Notes: a model not told the origin generated them from the sequence alone. Shown: positions 46,815 through 56,851, counted from the first letter of the stretch. The stretch is DNA of 64,000 bases from an uncultured Allomuricauda sp. (GCF_947501165.1 NZ_CANMUU010000003.1:62001-126000); one strand, 5' to 3'. Numbers and translations: made by a program.

Positions 46815-47237
46815 CTAGATAAGTCCGTATTTTTCCCGGTTCTCCATTACTTTTGGGCTGTTCATCTGCATCCATTCGGTCAATTCGAGCAATTTTTCCA
46901 CATAAGAGTGTCCAAATTCAGTTAAACTGTACTCCACACGAATAGGAACCTCAGCATAGGCTTTACGTGAAAGATAACCATCAGCTTCCAATACCTTTAG
47001 GCGTTGGCTCAGTACTTTATTTGAAATACCATAGACAAATTTCTTAAGTTTATTAAACCGAAGTGTTTCAAAATAACCCAACCACAAAATAATCAGCACA
47101 CTCCACTGGTCTGAAGCAACAGACATTACATCCCTTACCGGACAAAGCTCCGGGGGATTCTTGTAATCAATGTGCCCAAACATTTTTTCTAACTTTTTTG
47201 TAATTCTAACCTTCTGATTATCAGTTGTAGTTTCCAT
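46815..47237 (-). CDS. HxlR-family winged-helix regulator
   Basis: 140 residues. The HxlR core is clear: a Cys in PELCPVRDVMSVASDQWSVLIILWLG, then LRFNKLKKFVYGISNKVLSQRLKVLEADGYLSRKAY and VEYSLTEFGHSYVEKL. Members often sense electrophiles or oxidants through the N-terminal Cys of the CPV motif, which is kept here. It diverges from an alpha/beta hydrolase gene over a 96-bp gap with inverted repeats, so it likely controls that gene and itself. Confidence 0.9.
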   Translation of the reverse strand: METTTDNQKVRITKKLEKMFGHIDYKNPPELCPVRDVMSVASDQWSVLIILWLGYFETLRFNKLKKFVYGISNKVLSQRLKVLEADGYLSRKAYAEVPIRVEYSLTEFGHSYVEKLLELTEWMQMNSPKVMENREKYGLI

Positions 47238-47283
47238 TTTATCACTTGATTAGATGTGAGTTACCTTAAAAACTCTCAAAAAA

Positions 47284-47330
47284 TACTCTTATTTTTACTC
47301 TCCAATAAAGAGTAAGTTACAAAAAGTAAC
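47284..47330. promoter_or_regulatory. Candidate HxlR operators
   Basis: Two inverted repeats lie in the intergenic gap: TACTCTT / AAGAGTA (47284-47290, 47308-47314) and GTTAC-AAAAA-GTAAC (47316-47330), the latter ending 3 bp before the hydrolase ATG. A further GTTACC lies near 47259. The GTTAC/GTAAC pair is of the short-spaced dyad type fit for HxlR dimers. Confidence 0.5.
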
Positions 47331-47333
47331 CAT

Positions 47334-48173
47334 ATGAAAAAAATTATCGCGAAAATTCTGCCTCCGCTCTATGGTCAGTATTTTAACTTTTTGTCCTTTT
47401 TTGCAGCGCAAGAAACAGCGCATAAGGCATTTGTTTTGTTTTGTACGGTTAGAAAAGGGAGAGTTTTACCCCAACAATCTGAATATCTAAAAAGTGCCAA
47501 GAATGAAATAGAAGAAGTTTCAGGACACCGCATACAAACATATTCATGGCCAGGAACCAAAGAGACAGTATTATTGGTGCATGGTTGGGAAAGCAACACA
47601 TTTCGTTGGCGAAACCTCATTAAAAAACTCCAAGGGGCCAATTATAATATTATCGCTTTTGATGCGCCCTCACATGGACATTCTTCAGGCAAGCTGCTCT
47701 ATGTTCCCTTATACGAAGAAGCAGTTCATCATATCATAAGAAAATACAACCCAAAATATGTAATAGGCCATTCTGTTGGTGGTATGACTTTAATGTACAA
47801 CGAGTATAAAAATCCGAACCCAGAAGTAGAAAAAATTGTTACCATTGGGGCCCCATCTGAATTCCATAGAATTATGGACCAATTTCAGGATGTTTTAAAA
47901 TTCAGCGATAGATTTATGGGCCATTTGGACAGTTATATCTTCAATAGGTTTGGTTTTCATATCCGGGATTTTTCCACCTCGCAATTCGCCAAAACCAACA
48001 CTAAAAAAGGCCTTTTGTTTCATGATCGCTTGGATGCCATAGCTCCTTATATTGCCTCTGAGAAGGTGCATGGGAATTGGAAGAATAGCCAACTGGTAAG
48101 TACCGAGGGATTAGGGCATTCTATGCATCAAGAAGATGTGAACAATCAGATTATAGATTTTTTGCAAGCTTGA
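47334..48173 (+). CDS. Alpha/beta hydrolase, probable HxlR target
   Basis: 279 residues, no signal peptide. The core strands are [21 protein letters not shown] with the HG oxyanion motif, [14 protein letters not shown], and the nucleophile elbow IGHSVGGM (Ser near 140); the catalytic His lies in [14 protein letters not shown]. Substrate unknown. It diverges from the HxlR gene over 96 bp and is followed 34 bp later by a glyoxalase-family gene on the same strand, suggesting a small detoxification unit. Confidence 0.85.
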   Translation: MKKIIAKILPPLYGQYFNFLSFFAAQETAHKAFVLFCTVRKGRVLPQQSEYLKSAKNEIEEVSGHRIQTYSWPGTKETVLLVHGWESNTFRWRNLIKKLQGANYNIIAFDAPSHGHSSGKLLYVPLYEEAVHHIIRKYNPKYVIGHSVGGMTLMYNEYKNPNPEVEKIVTIGAPSEFHRIMDQFQDVLKFSDRFMGHLDSYIFNRFGFHIRDFSTSQFAKTNTKKGLLFHDRLDAIAPYIASEKVHGNWKNSQLVSTEGLGHSMHQEDVNNQIIDFLQA

Positions 48174-48207
48174 AAAAGAAAGGGTAATTTCCCCAAAAGA
48201 GTTTGTC

Positions 48208-48630
48208 ATGTCCAGTATTACGCCTTTCCACGTTGCCATTCCCGTGCATAATCTAGATGATTGCAGAACATTTTATCGTGAGATTTTAGGTTGCGAAGAA
48301 GGTCGCAGCAGCGACCATTGGGTAGATTTTAATTTGTTTGGTCACCAGTTGGTCATCCATTATAAACCAAAATCCGAAGAAGAGTTGCATACAAATCCCG
48401 TTGATGGTAAAAACGTACCGATACCTCATTATGGTGTTGTTCTTTCTTGGGACACTTTTCAAACTTTTTCTACGAGTTTGAAAGAAAAAGGAGTACAGTT
48501 TATCATTGAACCCTATATTCGTTTTAAAGGTGAGGTAGGTGAACAAGCTACCATGTTTTTCCTTGACCCAGCGGGAAACGCATTGGAGTTTAAAGCTTTT
48601 AAAGATATGGGACAATTATTTACTAAATAA
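48208..48630 (+). CDS. VOC-family (glyoxalase/dioxygenase-like) protein
   Basis: 140 residues with two beta-alpha-beta modules of the vicinal oxygen chelate fold: [30 protein letters not shown], and the second with [25 protein letters not shown]. The metal-ligand positions are represented by His (PFHVAI), His (FGHQLVIHY) and the terminal Glu (GNALEFKAF). Exact reaction is unknown. It follows the HxlR-linked hydrolase in the same direction. Confidence 0.85.
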   Translation: MSSITPFHVAIPVHNLDDCRTFYREILGCEEGRSSDHWVDFNLFGHQLVIHYKPKSEEELHTNPVDGKNVPIPHYGVVLSWDTFQTFSTSLKEKGVQFIIEPYIRFKGEVGEQATMFFLDPAGNALEFKAFKDMGQLFTK

Positions 48631-48632
48631 GC

Positions 48633-49253
48633 TTATCCTATCTGCAATCCTTTTTTACGTACCCAGAAGTAGGCAAAAACAATATTGGGCACCCAACAAA
48701 GCCAAGCCACAATCCTATATGCAATAATAAAGTTTCCAATCGTTGCGGTTAAAACAGGTAGCCATATTCGTAATGTGACAGCGGCAAAGCAGGCGGCATA
48801 GCTATAAATCATCATACCCTGGTGCAAAGACAAGTCTTTGTTTCTGATCGCAATGTAGGCTTTGATGGTGGTAAACAACCAAATCACACCCAAAATCACA
48901 AATCCCATAGAAGCAATAGGACCTCCTGTGGCGTAAAACCCAATATATATACCGCAAATACCGCTTACCAAGGCTGCAGTTACGTATATCTTTCCAAGGT
49001 TTCTATGCAGCTGAAGCCTCTTTCTCCTTAGTTTTTGACTGAATTGTGACCAACCGGTAATCAATGAGACTCCTCCAAAAATGATGTGACCATAGAAACC
49101 AATATTCCAAAGGTCATTCGCCAAAAGTTCGTCACTTTTGCTTTGCAACAGCCCTATCTTGCTATCGGCCACTAAATACAGTAATGGGTATAGCCCAACA
49201 CCTATGGCCAAAAAAGCAAATACAAACCAAGCAACTTTATTTGACGTGTTCAT
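48633..49253 (-). CDS. DUF2306-family membrane protein
   Basis: 206 residues from ATG 49253, whose A overlaps the final base of the upstream stop (TAATG); a longer frame begins at 49268 but that would overlap the previous gene further. About six membrane helices are visible (WFVFAFLAIGVGLYPLLYL, GHIIFGGVSLITGW, VILGVIWLFTTIKAY, MMIYSYAACFAAVTL, with His-containing RKRLQLHRNLGKIYV and LSLHQGMM). The GHIIFG and LHRNLGK motifs match the DUF2306 family, whose function is unknown. Translational coupling to the esterase-like gene upstream is likely. Confidence 0.8.
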   Translation of the reverse strand: MNTSNKVAWFVFAFLAIGVGLYPLLYLVADSKIGLLQSKSDELLANDLWNIGFYGHIIFGGVSLITGWSQFSQKLRRKRLQLHRNLGKIYVTAALVSGICGIYIGFYATGGPIASMGFVILGVIWLFTTIKAYIAIRNKDLSLHQGMMIYSYAACFAAVTLRIWLPVLTATIGNFIIAYRIVAWLCWVPNIVFAYFWVRKKGLQIG

Positions 49254-50983
49254 TATTGATACCTCCAACTGCTTAAATCTGCACCTTGGGGGGCAGACTC
49301 CATAATCCGTTTCATAATTTTTGGCACGTACATGGAATTATATCGCAATCTACTGATGTGATTAGGGTTTTCATGATCTCCATTCCAACAGTGTTCCGCT
49401 CTGTCTCCATAATCAACTTCACCCGCATAATAAGGGTCCGTAGTACTCTCTAAAAAATCCTCCATCAAATACACGGCATTATTTAGATAATAGTTATCCA
49501 TATCCCCACAATAGATGTTTATCTTTCCCTTGAGCTTATCTCCCAACTTATCCCAATCCCGCTCCAGGATATATCGTAAATCGTAGTTTTCTTTCCAGTA
49601 TTCGGCAACTTCATGATTGATTTCTCCCGTCATTTTATCCCATAACCTTTCGGGATATCCATCTTCTCCCTGAGGAGAGTAAGTCGCTTCCCAAATATCC
49701 CATTGTTGGCCCGAACGGGATTTTGTTCCCAACACCAACTCCAAATGATTGTATTCCCTTATACTATTTTGAAGATTTCCAAGATAATCACGATGGCCAG
49801 GAACTTCTGTTTGCTTATGTTCTGCCGGATAATAATAAGCATTGGAATCTTCATAGATATCCGTCAAACAATACGCTCTAAAATCTATAGGGTCAGGACA
49901 AGCGGCAAAACAGCCATTATACTCGTCTGGATACTTAACTTGAACGGCCAAAGCTTCCCATCCTCCTGTAGACCCGCCATACAAAAAGCGTGACCAGCCT
50001 TCTCCCATTCCCCTAAACTCTTTTTCAATATGCGGGATAAGTTCATGGGTAATGGCATCTCCATACGGTCCTTGACTTGCAGAGTTTACGGCATAAGAGT
50101 CATCATAATATGGAGTTGGATGTTGGATTTTGATTATTAAAAATCTAGGAAAGTCGGGTTCGTTCCAACGTGTATAGAAATCATAGGCTTCTTGCTGTTG
50201 TATAATGTTGTAACCCTGCACATCGAATCTTGCGGAATAGTCCGGTTTTAAATCTGGGTCAGGAGGTGTTGTTCTAAAACCACCAAAATCATATGGAAAA
50301 TGACCATGAAAAATCATAAGGGGATACTTGGCCTCAGGATGTTCCTCAAACCCTTTTGGAAGAAGAACATGTGCCCCTAAATACATATCACGACCCCAGA
50401 ACTCTGATAATTTTTCAGATTTTACTTTGATGTGTTTAATCCATTGCGTGTCCTCGGGCTCTTCTATAGGAGGAATTATCTCTTCCATAACCAAATCCAT
50501 TTGTGGGACCTCACCATCCTTGATTTCAACTTTAACCGGTTTGCTGTATACGTTTCCTGGAGATTGATTCCATTGTTGTCCTTCTCCATTGTCCATAGGT
50601 AATTTGACTGTATGGCCAGTTGATAAATCAAAAGTCTCGTAGACATGCAAGAGGGCTTGCACATAATATTCTCCATCCGGTAACTCTTTCAAACTTTTAT
50701 GAGGAAAACCAAAGATAGAATTGTCAAATACCTTTTTCTGATTGGGTTCCATTCCTTCCACGTCCATTCCAAAAATAGGTTGTGCATTCAATCCAGCGCT
50801 GATTTGAAACCTAGGCTCCTTGGTTTCGTCCGAGGCGAACATTAGCAACAAACGGCCATCCAAACTTTCTGCACTTACGCCATCTGAAAAGGAAACCTCA
50901 ACAATTGGACCTGCTTCATTTTTAGGTTGGCAGGAAACCAGAATAGTGGCACAAAGAAATAATAGAATTATCTGTGACTTCAT
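49253..50983 (-). CDS. Exported esterase-like lipoprotein
   Basis: 576 residues. Lipobox ILVSC (Cys about 18). An N-terminal beta domain (about 25-170) is followed by an esterase-D-like alpha/beta hydrolase: LMIFHGHFPYDFGGF, HELIPHIEKEFRG, the nucleophile elbow YGGSTGGWEAL, and a late Asp/His region (CGDMDNYYL, EHCWNGDHENPNHISRL). It would act at the cell surface on ester bonds, perhaps in decorated carbohydrates, but no carbohydrate-locus gene is adjacent. It ends in a TAATG overlap with the DUF2306 gene. Confidence 0.82.
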   Translation of the reverse strand: MKSQIILLFLCATILVSCQPKNEAGPIVEVSFSDGVSAESLDGRLLLMFASDETKEPRFQISAGLNAQPIFGMDVEGMEPNQKKVFDNSIFGFPHKSLKELPDGEYYVQALLHVYETFDLSTGHTVKLPMDNGEGQQWNQSPGNVYSKPVKVEIKDGEVPQMDLVMEEIIPPIEEPEDTQWIKHIKVKSEKLSEFWGRDMYLGAHVLLPKGFEEHPEAKYPLMIFHGHFPYDFGGFRTTPPDPDLKPDYSARFDVQGYNIIQQQEAYDFYTRWNEPDFPRFLIIKIQHPTPYYDDSYAVNSASQGPYGDAITHELIPHIEKEFRGMGEGWSRFLYGGSTGGWEALAVQVKYPDEYNGCFAACPDPIDFRAYCLTDIYEDSNAYYYPAEHKQTEVPGHRDYLGNLQNSIREYNHLELVLGTKSRSGQQWDIWEATYSPQGEDGYPERLWDKMTGEINHEVAEYWKENYDLRYILERDWDKLGDKLKGKINIYCGDMDNYYLNNAVYLMEDFLESTTDPYYAGEVDYGDRAEHCWNGDHENPNHISRLRYNSMYVPKIMKRIMESAPQGADLSSWRYQ

Positions 50984-51138
50984 GATTAGGTTGTTTGACT
51001 TGAAGATACATAATTTAAATGTAGATTTCCATAAACCAAATCATGGACCAAATAACCCGTTCATCGAAAAGTACTGATTTGTAATATGATACAGCTCATA
51101 AAAACGTTCAATAAGGCAAAACCCTAAATTTTACCTAC

Positions 51139-51294
51139 ATGAAAACTATACTACTATTGGTTTCTTTGGTTTTTGCTGGTTTCGCTGTGGGCAGTTGCAC
51201 CAATGACGAAGGTGAAACTGAATTTGAAGTCCTTACTCCAGAAGAAGAGGATTCCAGTGTTTTACTACAATCTGAAGAAAAGGTTACCAGCTAG
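51139..51294 (+). CDS. Small lipoprotein, 51 residues
   Basis: Found in the gap between the esterase-like gene and fol[21 protein letters not shown], then a Glu-rich tail ([19 protein letters not shown]...). It has a full lipoprotein signal with GSC lipobox and an acidic mature part of about 31 residues. It overlaps the 3' end of the convergent folD by 11 bp. Function unknown. Confidence 0.6.
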   Translation: MKTILLLVSLVFAGFAVGSCTNDEGETEFEVLTPEEEDSSVLLQSEEKVTS

Positions 51295-52174
51295 TTTTTG
51301 TTCTATGCCTTTCTCTTGCAAGTAAGGTGTTTTTTAACAACATGGCAATGGTCATAGGGCCAACCCCGCCAGGTACAGGTGTGATGTACGAAGCTTTTTT
51401 GCTTACATTTTCAAAGTCTACATCACCCGTAATGTAATAGCCTTTTTCTTTGGTTTCATCTGGAACACGGGTTATTCCAACATCAATGACCACGGCTCCT
51501 TCTTTTACCATGTCTGCTTTTACAAAGTGAGGAATACCTAAGGCAGAAATTATGATGTCCGCCTCGGCAATAACTTCTTCAATATTATTGGTTCGGCTGT
51601 GGGTTTGCGTTACGGTTGAATTTCCTGGAAATCCTTTTCTGCCCATCAATATACTCATGGGCCTGCCAACAATATGACTACGGCCAATAACCACGGTATG
51701 TTTACCTTGGGTTTCAATCTTGTATCGTTCCAACAATTCCAAAATTCCAAAAGGTGTTGCCGGAATGAACGTACTCATATCCAATGCCATTTTTCCAAAG
51801 TTTGTAGGGTGGAAACCATCTACATCTTTATCGGGATCTATCGCCATGATAACTTTTTGGGTATCAATTTGGTCCGGTAATGGTAGCTGAACAATAAAAC
51901 CGTCTATATCTGGATTGGTGTTGAGTTCATCTATGGTTTTTAGCAACTCAATTTCACTGGTGGTATTGGGCAACTGAATAAGTGTGGATTCAAAACCAAT
52001 ACGCTTACACGCACGGACCTTGCTCCCAACATAGGTTAAACTTGCTCCATCATTACCCACAATTACTGCGGCCAAATGAGGAACTTTTTCTCCGCGTTCC
52101 TTCATTTTTTTGACCTCTGCGGCTATTTCGTCCTTGATGTCGTTCGATACCTTTTTCCCGTCCAGTATTTCCAT
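51284..52174 (-). CDS. folD: Bifunctional methylenetetrahydrofolate dehydrogenase/cyclohydrolase
   Basis: 296 residues, normal length. The catalytic Lys is in [14 protein letters not shown], followed by [22 protein letters not shown], the NADP-binding [17 protein letters not shown] and the C-terminal [18 protein letters not shown]. It interconverts methylene-, methenyl- and formyl-tetrahydrofolate in the cytoplasm. It follows ffh on the same strand by 29 bp, as in many Flavobacteriia. Confidence 0.97.
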   Translation of the reverse strand: MEILDGKKVSNDIKDEIAAEVKKMKERGEKVPHLAAVIVGNDGASLTYVGSKVRACKRIGFESTLIQLPNTTSEIELLKTIDELNTNPDIDGFIVQLPLPDQIDTQKVIMAIDPDKDVDGFHPTNFGKMALDMSTFIPATPFGILELLERYKIETQGKHTVVIGRSHIVGRPMSILMGRKGFPGNSTVTQTHSRTNNIEEVIAEADIIISALGIPHFVKADMVKEGAVVIDVGITRVPDETKEKGYYITGDVDFENVSKKASYITPVPGGVGPMTIAMLLKNTLLARERHRTKTSW

Positions 52175-52203
52175 TTGTGTTTTTTTGTGAAATGGCTTAA
52201 GTT

Positions 52204-53532
52204 TTATCTCATATTTTGCATCATCTGCATCATCTTCTTGCCTCCCCCGCCCTGCATCATCTTCATCATCTTGCTCATTTGTTGGAATTGTTTCAGCAAT
52301 TGATTTACTTCTTGAATGGACCTTCCACTACCTAGAGCTATGCGTTTTTTGCGACTCGCATTCAATTTAGAAGGGTTGGAGCGCTCATCCGGTGTCATGG
52401 AATGGATTATGGCTTCAATATGCTTGAAAGCATCATCATCTATATCCATTCCTTTCATGGCCTTGCCAACGCCAGGAATCATGCCCATGAGGTCTTTCAT
52501 ATTCCCCATTTTCTTGATTTGCTGAATCTGGCTCAGAAAATCATCGAAACCAAAGCGGTTTTTCGCAATCTTCTTTTGGATTTTTCGAGCCTGTTCTTCA
52601 TCAAATTGTTCCTGAGCACGCTCTACCAAAGAAACCACATCGCCCATTCCCAAAATACGGTCTGCCATCCTTGAGGGATAAAACACATCGATGGCTTCCA
52701 TCTTCTCTCCGGTACCGATGAATTTAATGGGCTTGTCTACAACCGATTTGATAGATATAGCCGCACCACCACGTGTATCACCATCCAATTTGGTAAGGAT
52801 TACCCCATCAAAATTCAATACATCATTGAAGGCTTTTGCTGTATTAACAGCATCTTGACCCGTCATAGCGTCCACTACGAAAAGGGTCTCCTGTGGCGTA
52901 ATGGCCTTGTGAATGTTTGCAATTTCGGTCATCATTTGCTCATCTACAGCCAATCGTCCAGCAGTATCTATGATAACCACGTTGCATCCGTTGCTTTTTG
53001 CATGCTGTATACCAGCTTTGGCAATAGCAACAGGGTCATTATTATCTCTATCGGAATAGACCTCTACGCCTATTTGTTCGCCTACCACATGCAACTGGTC
53101 AATTGCTGCAGGTCGATAGACATCACAAGCCACTAAAAGTGGTTTTTTGGTCTTCTTATTTTTAAGATAGTTTGCTAGTTTACCGGAAAATGTGGTCTTA
53201 CCCGAACCTTGTAGACCTGACATTAAAATCACAGAAGGGCTTCCAGATAGGTCAATGCCTTCTGCTTCACCACCCATGAGCTCGGTCAGCTCGTCTTTTA
53301 CAATCTTGACCATAAGCTGGCCCGGCTGAAGGTTGGTCAGTACATTTTGGCCCATAGCCTGTTCCTTGACCTTATTGGTAAATTCTTTAGCTATTTTGAA
53401 GTTGACATCCGCATCCAACAGAGCTCTTCGGATTTCCTTAATGGTCTCCGCTACATTTATCTCTGTTATTTGACCATGACCCTTGAGTACGTGTAGGGCT
53501 TTGTCCAGTTTATCACTTAAATTATCGAACAT
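52204..53532 (-). CDS. ffh: Signal recognition particle protein Ffh
   Basis: 442 residues. Four-helix N domain (1-85), then the GTPase: P-loop [42 protein letters not shown] and the closing [12 protein letters not shown]. From about 300 the methionine-rich M domain binds 4.5S RNA and signal sequences ([55 protein letters not shown]). It targets membrane and exported proteins. folD follows it; a terminator upstream separates it from the lipocalin-like lipoprotein gene. Confidence 0.98.
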   Translation of the reverse strand: MFDNLSDKLDKALHVLKGHGQITEINVAETIKEIRRALLDADVNFKIAKEFTNKVKEQAMGQNVLTNLQPGQLMVKIVKDELTELMGGEAEGIDLSGSPSVILMSGLQGSGKTTFSGKLANYLKNKKTKKPLLVACDVYRPAAIDQLHVVGEQIGVEVYSDRDNNDPVAIAKAGIQHAKSNGCNVVIIDTAGRLAVDEQMMTEIANIHKAITPQETLFVVDAMTGQDAVNTAKAFNDVLNFDGVILTKLDGDTRGGAAISIKSVVDKPIKFIGTGEKMEAIDVFYPSRMADRILGMGDVVSLVERAQEQFDEEQARKIQKKIAKNRFGFDDFLSQIQQIKKMGNMKDLMGMIPGVGKAMKGMDIDDDAFKHIEAIIHSMTPDERSNPSKLNASRKKRIALGSGRSIQEVNQLLKQFQQMSKMMKMMQGGGGKKMMQMMQNMR

Positions 53533-53607
53533 CGGCTTTTGTCATTTTTGAAGAGGGACAAAGTTAAGCATAACCTCTGGGAAGCACAATTGGCTGCCCT
53601 GAAATAA

Positions 53608-53634
53608 AAAAGAGCGCTTGTAGAGCGCTCTTTT
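53608..53634 (-). terminator. Intrinsic terminator between lipocalin-like lipoprotein and ffh
   Basis: AAAAGAGCGC (53608-53617) and GCGCTCTTTT (53625-53634) form a 10-bp stem with a 7-nt loop and flanking A/T runs. It lies 23 bp after the stop of the minus-strand gene at 53658. Confidence 0.85.
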
Positions 53635-53657
53635 AATATGATTACATTCTACAAGTT

Positions 53658-54125
53658 TTAGATACGTTCAAAAGTCAATAAATCATCGTCGTCATCGTCA
53701 TCTTCTCTCAGCTGGACCCTGTTACTGCTATATTCGATAACGTACCAGTCTTCGCTTAAATCATCAAAATCATTGGATAGGGAAAACGATATTTCGAATT
53801 CAAGTTCATCGAGATCATCATCGTCATCAAAATCACTGTCATCCAACTCAACAGTCCATGTACCAGTGAAGGTATCCATACCATCTTCGACGTCAATAGA
53901 GCCATTTGCGTTAAACGTAAATACAACTCCATCAAAATTGCTGGTCTCATCTTGACCGTCATCAATAAATTGGGTAATACGCCAAGTTGCGTTACTTACA
54001 GCACTGGTCAAGGCCGTTATATCTGTACTGTCAAAGTTTTCGTTTCCGTTTGAATCGTCATCGTCACTGCACGATACTACATTGAGGACTAGAATAGCAA
54101 GGAATAGGTTTTTTAAGTGTTTCAT
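53658..54125 (-). CDS. Acidic lipocalin-like lipoprotein, 155 residues
   Basis: Lipobox VVSC (Cys19), then a strongly acidic mature protein with runs of Asp (SDDDD, FDDDDDLDE, REDDDDDDDL). One lipocalin-like unit is visible: NATWRITQFIDDGQDETSNFDG, VFTFNANGSIDVEDG, FTGTWTVEL, then WYVIEYSSNRVQLRE and LLTFERI. It resembles the third C-terminal module of the larger lipoprotein at 54303 (GGGWNVTSYISNGMDMTADF ... WHIVSVESSRIELAYEDED), so they are paralogues. Its place next to the ECF/FecR/TonB cassette suggests a shared function at the cell surface; Asp runs might bind calcium. Function unknown. Confidence 0.78.
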   Translation of the reverse strand: MKHLKNLFLAILVLNVVSCSDDDDSNGNENFDSTDITALTSAVSNATWRITQFIDDGQDETSNFDGVVFTFNANGSIDVEDGMDTFTGTWTVELDDSDFDDDDDLDELEFEISFSLSNDFDDLSEDWYVIEYSSNRVQLREDDDDDDDLLTFERI

Positions 54126-54249
54126 TTTGTTTTGTGTTACAGCAATTGTTTACTCTTCGATGAGATTTTTACTCTCTTGTTCCTATGAAACGTTTTAAAC
54201 ATTAAAATCCCTACCTCACTTCTTTGGTTTGTGAAATATTTAACAAGCA

Positions 54250-54281
54250 AAAAGGACGGCCTTGGGGAGGACCGTCCTTTT
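54250..54281 (-). terminator. Intrinsic terminator after the large acidic lipoprotein
   Basis: AAAAGGACGG (54250-54259) pairs with CCGTCCTTTT (54272-54281), a 10-bp stem with a 12-nt loop and A/T tails. It lies 21 bp after the stop at 54303. Confidence 0.85.
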
Positions 54282-54302
54282 CGTGACTATTGGGGAAATT
54301 GG

Positions 54303-56102
54303 TTATGGTTTTTCAAAAACTAAAGTTTCAGTGGTATCTTCATCTTCGTAGGCAAGTTCAATTCTTGAACTTTCTACGGAAACAATATGCCAGTCATCGG
54401 TCAATTCGGCCAAGGTTGCATTTTCCTCAAGGTTTATAAAGAATTTCAACTCTTCATCCGTATCTCTTAGAACTCTCCATAGACCTGCCGCTATGGGCGT
54501 ATCATTCACGGAAACTTCTAATTGGTGCATATTGGAGAAGTTAAAGTCCATATCGTTGAAATCAGCTGTCATATCCATTCCATTGCTGATATAACTAGTG
54601 ACATTCCAACCACCTCCTAAGGCTATGTTTCTTATTTCGGCAACATCTTGGTCGTCAGCATTGTCATTACAAACTTTTTCAAGGACCATTTCATAGTCTG
54701 CGTTTTCGTCTTCGAACACCAATCTTGTTGTTCCAACGATACTTGGTCCATCAATTTCGGTCAACGGCCAATCAAAAGATACCGCAGGCTCATCACCTAT
54801 ATTGATTTTTAAAGTGCGAACGTTATCATCATTGGATACGATTTCCCATGTTCCTGAGAAAGAAGTGATACCATTACCTACGGTTAACGTACCATCTTCA
54901 ACAAAGATGAATTCGTACCCTAAAAGTCTTTCAATTTCCTCACCTTGGTTTTCAACCTCTTTGATAATCCAATCGCACTCCAATAATGCGTTTGTCAAAG
55001 TTTCTACGCTAATGATGCCGTTTCCACCACCGTTACCATCACCACCATCATTTGGGCAATGTTGTCTCAATACAATTTTGTTTCCGTCATCGGAGTACAA
55101 CTTAATCTTGTGATCTCCTATTTCGTAAACCAACCATTCCAAAGTAAAGTCAACCAATGCTTCGAATTCAAGATTAAGTGCGATACCATTATCAGTGACT
55201 CTGGTAGACCATTCACCTGTAACCATACCTCCTGCAGGAGATTGATAGGTAACACTACCATTTTCAGAGAATGTTAAGGTATTTTCAAGATACTGTCCTG
55301 TTTGGTCCATGCTCATACGGATTACTTCACGGATTTCCCATGGGCATTCTACCAATAAATGGTCCAGTCTTTCTTTGGTGAAATCATCATCATTGAAATC
55401 ATCATCATCATCTTCATCGCATTCATCCTTGGCGCGCTCCAAAGCTGCAGCCAATTCAGCATTACTATCTACCACTATTTCAGTTCCATCAAACTTTTTC
55501 AAAGTCAAAGGAAATTGAATGCTTACAAGCTCGTCATCTTCCAAACCAGCAAAAAATCTTCTCAACTCCATATCACTGTTTACCGTGACTTCTCCAGTCT
55601 GTTGATCATTAATATCAAATGTGAACAATGTGATGGGGTACACAAAGTCGATACACTCTATATCATCATCATCTCCACCTTCCGTACATTGCGCAGCAAG
55701 TTCACGCAATTGCTCAAAATTTTCTATGACCAGTTCAGAGAAATCTCCAAATGTGATAGTGATAGGGAAAATAATATCAAGGATATCATCGTCTGTGTCC
55801 AATTCATCGAAGATTTCCTCAATGATGTGCAAGTCTTCCCTGGAATCTATGGTAATTTGAATACCATTTACTTCGACAGTATATGGAAATTTGATGGCCA
55901 AACAGCTTGCGCCGTCCACAATGTTATCAAAAGAACCATCATTGGTTGCTGTGTTTTCTATCAAAACCGCAGTATTGGAATTTGCCGAGATAGTTTCTTG
56001 GGTGTCTCCTCCAACTTCTTCAAATTCTTCTTGGCACGAAGTAAATAGTAATGCCGCAAAGAGGAGGTTTGTAAATATTAATTTGTTGAATAGATTTTTC
56101 AT
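54303..56102 (-). CDS. Large acidic modular lipoprotein of the ECF/FecR/TonB cassette
   Basis: 599 residues from ATG 56102 (a longer frame adds 16 residues before the signal). Lipobox LFTSC (Cys23). Residues about 68-228 hold four copies of a roughly 40-residue beta unit of the form F/Y-P-x-T-x(5-8)-G-x(3)-V/I-x(3)-S-x(3)-L: FPYTVEVNG, FPITITFGDF, YPITLFTFDI and FPLTLKKFDG. After an Asp-rich linker (229-241), three lipocalin-like modules follow, about 245-349, 368-477 and 488-599, each starting with a W-x-I/V strand (CPWEIREV, CDWIIKEV, GGWNVTSY). I know of no studied member. It diverges from the sigma factor gene, which makes it a likely surface partner of the TonB receptor. Confidence 0.78.
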   Translation of the reverse strand: MKNLFNKLIFTNLLFAALLFTSCQEEFEEVGGDTQETISANSNTAVLIENTATNDGSFDNIVDGASCLAIKFPYTVEVNGIQITIDSREDLHIIEEIFDELDTDDDILDIIFPITITFGDFSELVIENFEQLRELAAQCTEGGDDDDIECIDFVYPITLFTFDINDQQTGEVTVNSDMELRRFFAGLEDDELVSIQFPLTLKKFDGTEIVVDSNAELAAALERAKDECDEDDDDDFNDDDFTKERLDHLLVECPWEIREVIRMSMDQTGQYLENTLTFSENGSVTYQSPAGGMVTGEWSTRVTDNGIALNLEFEALVDFTLEWLVYEIGDHKIKLYSDDGNKIVLRQHCPNDGGDGNGGGNGIISVETLTNALLECDWIIKEVENQGEEIERLLGYEFIFVEDGTLTVGNGITSFSGTWEIVSNDDNVRTLKINIGDEPAVSFDWPLTEIDGPSIVGTTRLVFEDENADYEMVLEKVCNDNADDQDVAEIRNIALGGGWNVTSYISNGMDMTADFNDMDFNFSNMHQLEVSVNDTPIAAGLWRVLRDTDEELKFFINLEENATLAELTDDWHIVSVESSRIELAYEDEDTTETLVFEKP

Positions 56103-56164
56103 AACGATTCGGATTTTTGTTTCTTGGTACACTTCTAGAACAATTGTCAAAAAAAAAACCCTAC

Positions 56165-56194
56165 TTGGCCTTCCATTTTTTTAAAATATATTTG
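56165..56194 (+). promoter_or_regulatory. Vegetative promoter of the ECF sigma factor gene
   Basis: TTG at 56165-56167, a 19-bp spacer, and TATATTTG at 56187-56194 match the Bacteroidota sigma-A consensus (TTG-N19-TAnnTTTG) exactly. Transcription would begin near 56200, before ATG 56218. Confidence 0.75.
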
Positions 56195-56217
56195 AACACC
56201 AACACATCTCCTTTTAA

Positions 56218-56715
56218 ATGAGCAATGTTTGTGAAGACCAAGTGTATAGCTCTATATTCAGGGCTAACTCGAAAACGCTATTTAACTTTATATATTATAA
56301 GTTTGGTAATGAGGAAAAAGCTCATGATGCCGTACAGGAAGCATTTGTAAAACTTTGGGAAAACTGTAGTAAAGTTGAACCCAAGAAAGCAAAATCGTAT
56401 CTGTACACTGTGGCCAACAATATGTATTTGAATGTCCTCAAAGCGGAAAAGGTGCGATTAAAGTACGCACAGACCCCTAAAGAACATTCCAACGAATCCC
56501 CTGAATTTCTTTTAGAAGAAAAGGAATACAAGAAAAAACTGGATAATGCACTTAACAGTTTACCAGAAAATCAGAGAACGACTTTTTTACTAAACAGAAT
56601 TGATGGAAAAAAGTATGCGGAAATTGCAGAGATGGAAGGTGTAAGTGTAAAAGCTATTGAAAAAAGAATGCACTTGGCGTTAAAATCGCTTCGAGAAAAA
56701 ATTGATGGAATTTGA
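56218..56715 (+). CDS. ECF-type RNA polymerase sigma factor
   Basis: 165 residues. Region 2 is YKFGNEEKAHDAVQEAFVKLWENC followed by KAKSYLYTVANNMYLN; region 4 is LNSLPENQRTTFLLNRIDGKKYAEIAEMEGVSVKAIEKRMHLALKSL. This is the FecI-like class of Bacteroidota. It is followed by a FecR-type anti-sigma gene and a TonB receptor with an STN domain, so it should be released when the receptor senses its ligand. It begins divergent to the large acidic lipoprotein gene with a consensus vegetative promoter upstream. Confidence 0.95.
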   Translation: MSNVCEDQVYSSIFRANSKTLFNFIYYKFGNEEKAHDAVQEAFVKLWENCSKVEPKKAKSYLYTVANNMYLNVLKAEKVRLKYAQTPKEHSNESPEFLLEEKEYKKKLDNALNSLPENQRTTFLLNRIDGKKYAEIAEMEGVSVKAIEKRMHLALKSLREKIDGI

Positions 56716-56851
56716 ATAATTAGCAATTTCGATTATCTGCACAAATAACATTTCAAGTAAGTCATTGTCCATTGCATATTGAACATTGTTAAATGATTAA
56801 GGTAGGGTATTTTAAAACTAAGTTGTTATATTAAGGTAAAGCCTAGAAATC

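Noticed and set aside
55359..56048. 229-codon plus-strand open frame opposite the large acidic lipoprotein
   Set aside because: Its Ile/Phe-rich sequence is the mirror of Asp/Glu codons on the other strand; it has no start context or domain.
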